Assembly (NCBI GenBank): GCA_947254205.1
Contig: CAMYCE010000031.1
Coordinates: forward strand, 1-22,003
Direction of reading: 5' to 3'
Length of the DNA stretch: 22,003 bases
DNA from: an uncultured Prevotellaceae bacterium
Lineage (GTDB): Bacteria; Bacteroidota; Bacteroidia; Bacteroidales; Muribaculaceae
Shown: positions 1 through 6,508 of the stretch, piece after piece
Numbering within the stretch: position 1 is the stretch's first letter
Layout: the number at the start of each line of letters is the position of its first letter
The notes under the pieces: generated by a model
The model's input: only the letters and a program-made list of their open reading frames with translations
The model's database searches: none
Told to the model about the DNA's origin: nothing
Translations under genes and position numbers: made by a program

Positions 1-517
1 CTTCATAGGTGAATGTAGCTGCTGTTTTCTTGCGCGACACAATCATCACTTCAACCCCCAGCTGTTCAAAAGCATGGCTCACAGCCTTGGAGGCTCCTCC
101 TGTGCCCAAAATCATGGCTTGGGGGTGCTTGATTTCGGCCAATAGAGGCTCTATCGACTTTCTGAAACCTATAGTGTCGGAATTAAAACCTTTGAGAAAG
201 ATATCACCATTTCGGCTATCTCTCACGATTTTAATCACATTCACGGCACCTATCGCCCTGGCATGTGCATCAACTTCATTGAGATAGGGCAACACCTGCT
301 CTTTGTAAGGAGAAGTCACATTTAGCCCCATCAAATGAGGATATTGGGCAATCACCTCCATGAGATCGCCAATGTCCTCCAACTCAAAATTTAGATACTC
401 GGCATTAATGTCCTCCAATTCAAACTTATGATTAAAAAAATCTTTTGAAAAAGAATGAATGAGAGGATAACCCAGCAACCCATATATTTTTTTAACGTCT
501 TGTAGAGATGATGCCAT
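1..517 (-). CDS. aroE: Shikimate dehydrogenase (NADP+), N-terminal 172 codons, cut by the window edge
   Basis: AroE reduces 3-dehydroshikimate to shikimate with NADPH in the cytoplasmic shikimate pathway to chorismate and aromatic amino acids. Reading the minus strand from the ATG at 517 gives an unbroken frame to base 1. Visible family motifs are the substrate loop GYPLIHSFS (16-24), NVTSPYKE with the catalytic Lys72, GAVNVI (90-95), GFNSDTIGF with the catalytic Asp114, and the NADP-binding LGTGGASKA starting at 137, followed by VSRK (160-163). The family is usually about 245-280 residues, so roughly the last third of the NADP domain lies outside the window. An in-frame TAG six codons upstream of the ATG, with no other ATG between, fixes the start. 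A Bacteroidetes-type promoter lies about 50 bp upstream. It is divergent from the MCE gene. The gene looks intact as far as it is visible; the truncation is a window or contig edge. Confidence 0.93.
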   Translation of the reverse strand, partial: MASSLQDVKKIYGLLGYPLIHSFSKDFFNHKFELEDINAEYLNFELEDIGDLMEVIAQYPHLMGLNVTSPYKEQVLPYLNEVDAHARAIGAVNVIKIVRDSRNGDIFLKGFNSDTIGFRKSIEPLLAEIKHPQAMILGTGGASKAVSHAFEQLGVEVMIVSRKKTAATFTYE

Positions 518-562
518 AAGCGATTGATGTTTCTATTTTAAAAACTTAAATCTCAATTTATG

Positions 563-591
563 CAAAAATACAATAAAAAGATATAATCAAA
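563..591 (-). promoter_or_regulatory. Predicted promoter of aroE (Bacteroidetes -33/-7 type)
   Basis: On the minus strand, TTTG (591-588) is followed after 17 nt by TATTTTTG (570-563), which fits the known Bacteroidetes pattern TTTG ... TAnnTTTG. The spacer is slightly shorter than the usual 19-21. It points into aroE with a leader of about 45-50 nt. The remaining bases between aroE and the MCE gene (518-822) are AT-rich and hold no convincing ORF. Confidence 0.5.
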
Positions 592-744
592 AGAACTTTT
601 GCCTATTTTTTTTGTTTTCAGCCCATTTTTTAGAGAATTTTATGGGTGAAGACAAGAACAAGACTCCCCAACTTATCAATAATGATGTGCCGTGTTGACT
701 ACATAAAATTCTTTATGGAACAGTGAGAAATAACTTTTTATCGC

Positions 745-752
745 TATCTTTG
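745..752 (+). promoter_or_regulatory. Possible -7 promoter element of the MCE gene
   Basis: TATCTTTG matches the Bacteroidetes -7 consensus TAnnTTTG exactly and would give a leader of about 65 nt for the gene starting at 823. I find no TTTG at the expected -33 distance, so this rests on one element only. A small hairpin (CATAAA 702-707 / TTTATG 712-717) lies just upstream. Confidence 0.35.
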
Positions 753-822
753 TCAATTATTTATTAATCGTCATTAAGGCCTTAAAAAGCCTGATATAAA
801 GATTAAACAACACAATCAAAAG

Positions 823-1752
823 ATGAAAGCGAGTTCTAAAAGAAATATCCTTATAGGGTTCACAGTATTAGTGAGTATTTTTCTACTCTATTGGGGAATA
901 GAGTATCTCAAAGGTGCCAACATTTTTAAGCCATCAAATTTCTATTATGCACAATTCGACAAAATTGATGCTCTCACTGTTTCTTCTCCAGTGAATGTTA
1001 ATGGTTTTAAAGTGGGACAAATCAGGGAAATCAACTATGATTATAGCACCAATAAGATTATTGTGGAAATGAGCTTAGACAAGGAAATGAAAATTCCCGA
1101 AGGTAGCACAGTGTCGATGGTGGCAAGCATGCTGGGCAATGCTGTGCTCGACATCACCTTGTCGCAAGCCAAAACCTACTATAAGGTGGGGGCTACAATC
1201 CCCACAGTCACCCAAGAAAGCTTGATGGACAAAGTGGGCAACGATTTAATGCCACAAGTCACCATGATGGTTCCAAAAATCGACTCATTGCTGAGTAATG
1301 TAAACCACATCACGGGCAACCCTGCCATATATACCTCGGTTTCACGACTCGATAAAATCACTGCCGAGCTTGCCAAAAGCTCTAAGGAACTATCGAAGCT
1401 CATGGCACGACTCAACAGCACCGTGCCTGCTATGGCCAATCATGTTGATGGGGTAGTGACCAACATGGACGGACTCACCTCCGACCTTAAAAAAACATCG
1501 GGAAATCTAAACGACCTCACTTATTCGCTCAAAAACATGCCCCTTGATTCTACAATGAATCGCATCAACGCCACCTTGGCCAACATTCAAAACCTATCGG
1601 CGCAACTCAACAACAAAAACTCCTCATTGGGCATGCTCTTAAACGACCAGCAACTATATAACAATGCCAATGGCGCAATTGCAAGTTTAGACTCGTTGCT
1701 ACAAGACATCAAGAAAAATCCCAAGAGATACATTACCATCAAGGTGTTTTAA
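823..1752 (+). CDS. MCE/MlaD family phospholipid-transport protein
   Basis: This 309-residue protein has the MlaD-like layout: a short basic N-terminus, one membrane helix at about residues 8-26, one MCE domain at about 38-115 (including the segment VSSPVNVNGFKVGQI), and then a long helical tail to about 295 rich in Leu, Ser, Asn and Lys at heptad-like spacing, expected to form a coiled coil. It ends in PKRYITIKVF, an ending I associate with Bacteroidetes MCE proteins. MCE proteins form hexameric rings that carry lipids between inner and outer membrane, usually with an MlaE permease and MlaF ATPase; neither partner is in this window, so the gene stands alone here. The ATG at 823 gives the expected short N-terminus ahead of the membrane helix. 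A strong hairpin terminator follows directly, so it is probably transcribed by itself. The family call is firm; the exact lipid and partners are unknown. Confidence 0.88.
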   Translation: MKASSKRNILIGFTVLVSIFLLYWGIEYLKGANIFKPSNFYYAQFDKIDALTVSSPVNVNGFKVGQIREINYDYSTNKIIVEMSLDKEMKIPEGSTVSMVASMLGNAVLDITLSQAKTYYKVGATIPTVTQESLMDKVGNDLMPQVTMMVPKIDSLLSNVNHITGNPAIYTSVSRLDKITAELAKSSKELSKLMARLNSTVPAMANHVDGVVTNMDGLTSDLKKTSGNLNDLTYSLKNMPLDSTMNRINATLANIQNLSAQLNNKNSSLGMLLNDQQLYNNANGAIASLDSLLQDIKKNPKRYITIKVF

Positions 1753-1765
1753 ACCGAAATTGAAG

Positions 1766-1809
1766 AAGTTCCTTGTTTAGAATAATTCCAAACAAGGAAC
1801 TTTTCTTTC
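1766..1809 (+). terminator. Intrinsic terminator after the MCE gene
   Basis: A perfect 13-bp stem (AAGTTCCTTGTTT 1766-1778 with AAACAAGGAACTT 1790-1802) has an 11-nt loop and runs into TTTTCTTT. It starts 14 bp after the MCE stop codon. Confidence 0.88.
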
Positions 1810-2094
1810 ACACAAGCCAAAAGTTGGCGATTAGAGCCTATAACAACAGGTTTGGTGCATAGAGTAAAAAATAAAAAAGAGGAAATATTAAACATTTAAC
1901 TCCATAAAACACTAATATACATGTAGATAAATCACAATTCACAGACAGGCATCTTGTTTTTAATTATAAAAAGGCTAAACTGTTGAATTTCAAGTAACCC
2001 AAAAACTAATAATAAAAAGCAAATTTTTGTCCTACTTTTTTTTTTGAAAAAATAATCTCAAATTTGTATAGCCAAAAAGCCAAATTGGGTGTAT
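1810..2094. other. AT-rich intergenic region upstream of dnaA
   Basis: No coding frame or RNA gene is evident. It holds one near-match to a DnaA box on the minus strand (TGTAGATAA at 1922-1930, one mismatch to TGTGGATAA) and a T-rich tract at 2035-2045. There is a weak -7-like CAAATTTG at 2059-2066 but no well-spaced -33 partner. A single box could serve dnaA autoregulation, but one near-match in about 285 bp of AT-rich DNA is weak evidence. There is no box cluster that would mark an origin. Confidence 0.4.
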
Positions 2095-3498
2095 ATGCAA
2101 GCTACAACTCAACACATAGAGAAATGGAATAAATGTCTTGATTTTTTTCGAGACAATTTGTCGCCTGAGCAATTTGATGCTTGGTTTGCTCCCATTGTAG
2201 CCATTAAATATGAAGGAAACAACCTCACCCTGAGAGTGCCTTCGCAATTTTTTATTGAACAAATAGAAGGACGCTTCTACAATCTTCTCTTCTCTGCTGT
2301 AAGGAGAGAATTTGGCACAGGCATCAAGCTATTCTACTACTTTGATGTCGTGAAAAATGAGGCAGATACTGGTGTAACTCAAGAAACCGACAATGCCAGT
2401 CCGTTCTTGAAAAGCCCGGTCAACCAGCAAAGTCGCCACGAGGGCAATCCCTTTGACACTACCTATTATGGCGACATTGACCCACAACTCAATCCTCGCT
2501 ACACATTTGAGAACTATTGCGGCAGCATGTGCAACAAGTTGCCGGTGAGCATTGGCATGGCCATTGCTACCGACCCCAATTGCAAAACCTTTAACCCACT
2601 TTTTGTTTTTGGCTCTACCGGTGTTGGCAAAACTCACCTAATTCAAGCGATAGGCATCAAAATCAAAGAAAGGTCACCTCACACGCGCGTGCTCTATACA
2701 ACCGCACGAGTGTTTGAAAGCCAATATACAACTGCCGTTAGAAATAACAAGCAAAATGATTTCATCAATTTTTATCAAAGCATTGATGTTTTGATTCTTG
2801 ATGATATTCAAGACTTTGCTGGCAAAGAAAAAACCCAAAACACGTTTTTTCACATCTTCAACCAACTACACAACCAAGGCAAGCAGCTCATTTTGTCGAG
2901 TGATTGCCGACCCAGCGAAATGGACGGAATGGTGCCACGCCTCATCTCCAGATTTAAGTGGGGCATGACCGTCGAGCTATCTAAACCCGACTATGAGTTG
3001 CGTCGCGATGTGCTTCGGCTCAAAGCCTCGCAAGATGGGCTCAACATTCCTGCCGATGTGCTTGATTTTATTGCTTGCCATGTTACCGATAGCATTAGAG
3101 AGCTTGAAGGCATCATGGTGTCGCTTCTTGCCCATGCCACCGTGCTCAATCAAGAAATTTCGGTTGACCTGGCACGCACAGTCATCTCCAATTCGGTGAA
3201 AATCAACAAGCGAGAAGTGACCTTTGAAATGATTGTTGAAACTGTGGCCAATCACTATAACATTGATAGTAGCATGCTATATGGCAAGTCAAGAAAACGT
3301 GAAATATCAGATGCCCGACAACTGGTCATGTATTTTGCTAAAAAAGACACACAGCTTTCTTCAACCAACATTGGCATGCGCTTGTCGAGAAACCATGCCA
3401 CAGTGCTACATGCCTGCAAGCAAATTGAGCAACGACTCTCGGTAGAGAAAAACTTTGTGGACGAAGTAGAACAAATTGAACAAGAATTTATACAATAA
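2095..3498 (+). CDS. dnaA: Chromosomal replication initiator DnaA
   Basis: DnaA binds DnaA boxes, oligomerises with ATP and melts the replication origin. From the ATG at 2095 the protein is 467 residues. Domain I is at about 1-85 (WNKCLDFFRDNLSPEQFDAW, then VPSQFFIEQI). A variable linker spans about 86-135. The AAA+ domain begins near NPRYTFENYC, with Walker A GSTGVGKT (173-180) and Walker B LILDD (Asp236, Asp237). The C-terminal helix-turn-helix reads SSTNIGMRLSRNHATVLHA. In that signature the usual Arg-Asp-His is Arg-Asn-His, with Asn at residue 433. A GTG two codons upstream (2089) is in frame, but ATG is preferred. There is no Shine-Dalgarno site, as is normal in this phylum. A hairpin begins at the last base of the stop codon. 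Confidence 0.96.
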   Translation: MQATTQHIEKWNKCLDFFRDNLSPEQFDAWFAPIVAIKYEGNNLTLRVPSQFFIEQIEGRFYNLLFSAVRREFGTGIKLFYYFDVVKNEADTGVTQETDNASPFLKSPVNQQSRHEGNPFDTTYYGDIDPQLNPRYTFENYCGSMCNKLPVSIGMAIATDPNCKTFNPLFVFGSTGVGKTHLIQAIGIKIKERSPHTRVLYTTARVFESQYTTAVRNNKQNDFINFYQSIDVLILDDIQDFAGKEKTQNTFFHIFNQLHNQGKQLILSSDCRPSEMDGMVPRLISRFKWGMTVELSKPDYELRRDVLRLKASQDGLNIPADVLDFIACHVTDSIRELEGIMVSLLAHATVLNQEISVDLARTVISNSVKINKREVTFEMIVETVANHYNIDSSMLYGKSRKREISDARQLVMYFAKKDTQLSSTNIGMRLSRNHATVLHACKQIEQRLSVEKNFVDEVEQIEQEFIQ

Positions 3499-3520
3499 TA
3501 AGGCAACTCCTTTGCCTTAT
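3498..3520 (+). terminator. Hairpin immediately after dnaA
   Basis: A perfect 9-bp stem, ATAAGGCAA (3498-3506) with TTGCCTTAT (3512-3520), has a 5-nt loop. It begins on the last base of the dnaA stop codon. There is no T-run after it, so it may be a weak terminator or an mRNA 3'-end stabiliser. Confidence 0.5.
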
Positions 3521-3768
3521 CCAACCAAGCGCAGCATAGTAGCTGCACTGCACTATATCGAAAATCTTTTTCATTAACGCTCTCCAACACACACGCACGC
3601 ACACATAATTTGTGAGATTAAAATTGAGCAAAATAAAGCTAATCAATTAAAATGCTTGCCGTTAAATAATCTTTTTGGAAAACTCAAGCCACTCTAAAAA
3701 ATCACAATCAATTGATAATTAGGTATATAATTTTTAAATCTGAAAACTTTTTAAATTTTAAAAACATC
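3521..3768. other. Intergenic region between dnaA and nrdJ
   Basis: No gene is evident. The left part has a small imperfect hairpin (GCAGC 3531-3535 / GCTGC 3542-3546) and a CA/GC-rich simple stretch near 3588-3605. The rest is strongly AT-rich. I checked for a cobalamin riboswitch and for clustered DnaA or NrdR boxes and saw none. The nrdJ promoter lies directly to the right. Confidence 0.5.
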
Positions 3769-3799
3769 TTTGTTTTCCAAAAGTTTATTTCTATATTTG
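3769..3799 (+). promoter_or_regulatory. Promoter of nrdJ (near-perfect Bacteroidetes consensus)
   Basis: TTTG (3769-3772), a 19-nt spacer, then TATATTTG (3792-3799) match the Bacteroidetes -33/-7 consensus in both elements and in spacing. Transcription would begin about 60 nt before the GTG start of nrdJ, leaving too short a leader for a known cobalamin riboswitch. Confidence 0.75.
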
Positions 3800-3868
3800 C
3801 ACAACCAAATTATTTCGAGGAAATTTATCACTTTGTTATTTTAACTAATTTAAAATTTAAATAAAATC

Positions 3869-6418
3869 GTGAACAGTAAAACTTATACTTACAACGATGC
3901 CTATGAGGCAACTCTTCAATATTTTAAAGGCGATGAGCTTGCTGCAAGAGTTTGGGCAAGCAAATATGCCTTAAAGGATTCCTATGGCAATTTCTATGAG
4001 CTGACCCCCGACGACATGCACCATCGCATTGCCAGCGAAATAGCTCGCATCGAGAAGAAATATGCCAATTCCATGAGCGAAAGCCTCATTTTTGACCTCA
4101 TCAAGCACTTTCGCTATATTGTGCCACAAGGTAGCCCCATGGCAGGCATTGGCAACAATTTTCAAGTAGGCTCACTCTCCAATTGTTTTGTGGTGGGGCT
4201 TGACGGATACCCCGACAGCTATGGTGGCATCATCAAAATTGATGAGGAGCAAGTGCAACTCATGAAACGACGTGGTGGAGTGGGACACGACCTATCGCAC
4301 ATTCGTCCTAAAGGTTCGCCCGTTAAAAACTCTGCTCTCACCTCCACAGGCCTTGTTCCCTTTATGGAGCGTTACTCCAATTCTACTCGTGAGGTAGCTC
4401 AAGATGGTCGTCGCGGTGCACTCATGCTCTCGGTGAGCATTAAGCACCCCGATTCTGAAGCCTTTATCGATGCCAAGATGGAAGAAGGCAAAGTAACGGG
4501 AGCCAATGTCTCGGTGCGCATTGACGATGATTTCATGAAAGCAGCTACCGAAGGGAAGAAATACACACAACAATATCCCATCAATGGTGAAGCTCCCAAA
4601 GTGACCAAGGAAATTGACGCCAGCAAGCTTTGGGGTAAAATTGTGCACAACGCATGGAAGAGTGCCGAACCCGGAGTGCTTTTTTGGGACACCATCACTC
4701 GCGAATCGGTGCCCGATTGCTATGCCGACCTGGGATTTCGCACAATATCAACCAACCCATGTGGCGAAATTCCGCTGTGTCCCTACGATAGTTGCCGCCT
4801 CATAGCCATCAACCTATATTCCTATGTCGTGAATCCTTTCACCAAAGAGGCCTATTTCGATTACGAAAAATTTAAGCAACACGCGAAATATGCCCAACGC
4901 ATGATGGACGACATCATTGACCTCGAAATGGAAAAAATCGACAAGATTATCAATAAAATCAAAACCGATCCCGAAACAAGCGAGGTTAAAGAAACCGAAT
5001 TGAACTTGTGGCTCAAAATCAAGAATAAAACTATCAAAGGTCGTCGCACAGGCGTGGGCACTACTGCCGAAGGCGACATGGTGGCAGCCATGGGATTGCG
5101 CTATGGAACCGAAGAGGCTACACAATTTTCGGTTGAAGTGCACAAAACACTGGCTCTTGCGGCCTATCGCTCATCGGTTGAAATGGCACAAGAACGAGGA
5201 GCGTTTGAAATTTATGATGCTGAGCGAGAGAAAAACAACCCCTATATCAACCGCATTAAAGAGGCCGATAGCGAACTTTACGACCTCATGGTCAAGCATG
5301 GCCGTCGCAACATAGCTTGCCTCACCATAGCCCCAACTGGCACAACGAGCATTTTAACACAAACCACATCGGGCATCGAACCAGTGTTCTTGCCCGTGTA
5401 TAAACGTCGTCGCAAAGTAAACCCCAGCGACAAAGATGTGCATGTTGACTATGTAGACGAAACCGGCGATAGCTTTGAAGAATATGTGGTTTACCACCCC
5501 AAATTTATGACATGGATGGAGCTTAACGGGCATGAAGTGCGCTCCAACTACTCACAAGAAGAACTTGATGCTCTCGTGGCTCAATCGCCCTATCACAAAG
5601 CGACATCCAATGACGTGGACTGGTTGCAAAAGGTGAGAATGCAAGGGGGAGTGCAAAAGTGGGTGGACCACTCCATTAGTGTAACCATCAACTTGCCCAA
5701 CGAGGTGAACGAGGCGTTGGTCAACAAGCTCTATGTCGAAGCATGGAAGTGTGGTTGCAAAGGGTGCACAGTCTATCGCGATGGTTCACGGTCGGGAGTG
5801 CTCATTTCTCTCACCAAAGACGAGAAAAAGAAAAAGAACGAACAGGCCCATTATATTGCCGAAGAAGAGCACATTCTCACCCGTCCCATTGAGCTTGAAG
5901 CCGATGTCGTGAGATTCCAAAACAACAAAGACAAGTGGATTGCCTTTATTGGCCTCATCGATGGTCGCCCCTATGAAATTTTCACCGGTATTGCCGACGA
6001 TGAAGAGGGCATCTTTTGCCCCAAATCGGTGCACAAAGGCAAAATTATCAAAGTGGTTGACGAGCACGGAAACAAACGCTACGACTTTCAATTTGTGAAC
6101 AAGCGAGGCTTTAAAACCACAATCGAAGGATTGTCCGAAAAGTTCAACCCTGAATTCTGGAACTACGCTAAGTTGATTTCGGGAGTGTTGCGCTATGGCA
6201 TGCCCATTGCCCAAGTGCTTAAACTCGTGAGTAGCCTTGAACTTGACAACCAGTCGATTAATACATGGAAGATGGGGGTGGAGCGTGCACTCAAAAAATA
6301 CTTGCCCAATGGCACTAAAATGAGTGGTCAAAAATGTCCACATTGTGGTCAAGAAACCTTGGTCTACCAAGAGGGCTGTCTCATTTGCACCAGCTGTGGA
6401 ACATCGCGTTGCGGTTAA
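3869..6418 (+). CDS. nrdJ: Adenosylcobalamin-dependent (class II) ribonucleoside-diphosphate reductase
   Basis: This enzyme makes deoxyribonucleotides from ribonucleotides using a cob(II)alamin/thiyl radical, so it needs vitamin B12 but not oxygen. The 849-residue product shows the radical-site motif STNPCGEIPL (thiyl Cys298, Asn296, Glu300), the redox cysteine pair Cys106 (LSNCFVVG) and Cys309 (YDSCRLIAIN), and the phosphate loop PTGTTS (489-494). The C-terminus is a cysteine-rich tail: CPHC at 823-826, then C837, C840, C843 and C848. It resembles the zinc-binding and CxxxxC re-reduction tail of NrdJ. Translation starts at GTG 3869: an in-frame TAA lies just upstream and the first internal Met is residue 50. 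It is a single-gene unit between its own promoter and terminator. No B12 synthesis or uptake gene is in the window. Confidence 0.95.
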   Translation: MNSKTYTYNDAYEATLQYFKGDELAARVWASKYALKDSYGNFYELTPDDMHHRIASEIARIEKKYANSMSESLIFDLIKHFRYIVPQGSPMAGIGNNFQVGSLSNCFVVGLDGYPDSYGGIIKIDEEQVQLMKRRGGVGHDLSHIRPKGSPVKNSALTSTGLVPFMERYSNSTREVAQDGRRGALMLSVSIKHPDSEAFIDAKMEEGKVTGANVSVRIDDDFMKAATEGKKYTQQYPINGEAPKVTKEIDASKLWGKIVHNAWKSAEPGVLFWDTITRESVPDCYADLGFRTISTNPCGEIPLCPYDSCRLIAINLYSYVVNPFTKEAYFDYEKFKQHAKYAQRMMDDIIDLEMEKIDKIINKIKTDPETSEVKETELNLWLKIKNKTIKGRRTGVGTTAEGDMVAAMGLRYGTEEATQFSVEVHKTLALAAYRSSVEMAQERGAFEIYDAEREKNNPYINRIKEADSELYDLMVKHGRRNIACLTIAPTGTTSILTQTTSGIEPVFLPVYKRRRKVNPSDKDVHVDYVDETGDSFEEYVVYHPKFMTWMELNGHEVRSNYSQEELDALVAQSPYHKATSNDVDWLQKVRMQGGVQKWVDHSISVTINLPNEVNEALVNKLYVEAWKCGCKGCTVYRDGSRSGVLISLTKDEKKKKNEQAHYIAEEEHILTRPIELEADVVRFQNNKDKWIAFIGLIDGRPYEIFTGIADDEEGIFCPKSVHKGKIIKVVDEHGNKRYDFQFVNKRGFKTTIEGLSEKFNPEFWNYAKLISGVLRYGMPIAQVLKLVSSLELDNQSINTWKMGVERALKKYLPNGTKMSGQKCPHCGQETLVYQEGCLICTSCGTSRCG

Positions 6419-6444
6419 TCGCACAACATGAGCATAAACTTTCG

Positions 6445-6476
6445 AGAGACCAACTGCTTGGTTGGTCTCTTTTTTT
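6445..6476 (+). terminator. Intrinsic terminator after nrdJ
   Basis: A 10-bp stem (AGAGACCAAC 6445-6454 with GTTGGTCTCT 6461-6470) has a 6-nt loop and is followed by a T-run to 6476. Confidence 0.92.
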
Positions 6477-6508
6477 GAACTACCTTTAAGGGTTTAAAAA
6501 GGCTTTAT

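Noticed and set aside
371..424. Near-identical 18-bp direct repeats in aroE (371-388 and 407-424), both encoding FELEDI on the minus strand
   Set aside because: The spacing is 12 whole codons and the encoded segment aligns with a normal, colinear AroE beta-alpha unit, so it looks like chance similarity rather than a duplication.
1753..3868. Replication origin beside dnaA
   Set aside because: The gaps on both sides of dnaA are AT-rich, but I found only one near-match to a DnaA box (1922-1930) and a partial TTATCCA at 3517-3523. There is no cluster, and in this phylum oriC need not adjoin dnaA.
3499..3868. Cobalamin riboswitch upstream of the B12-dependent reductase
   Set aside because: No B12-box-like sequence was seen, and the predicted promoter leaves only about 60 nt of leader.
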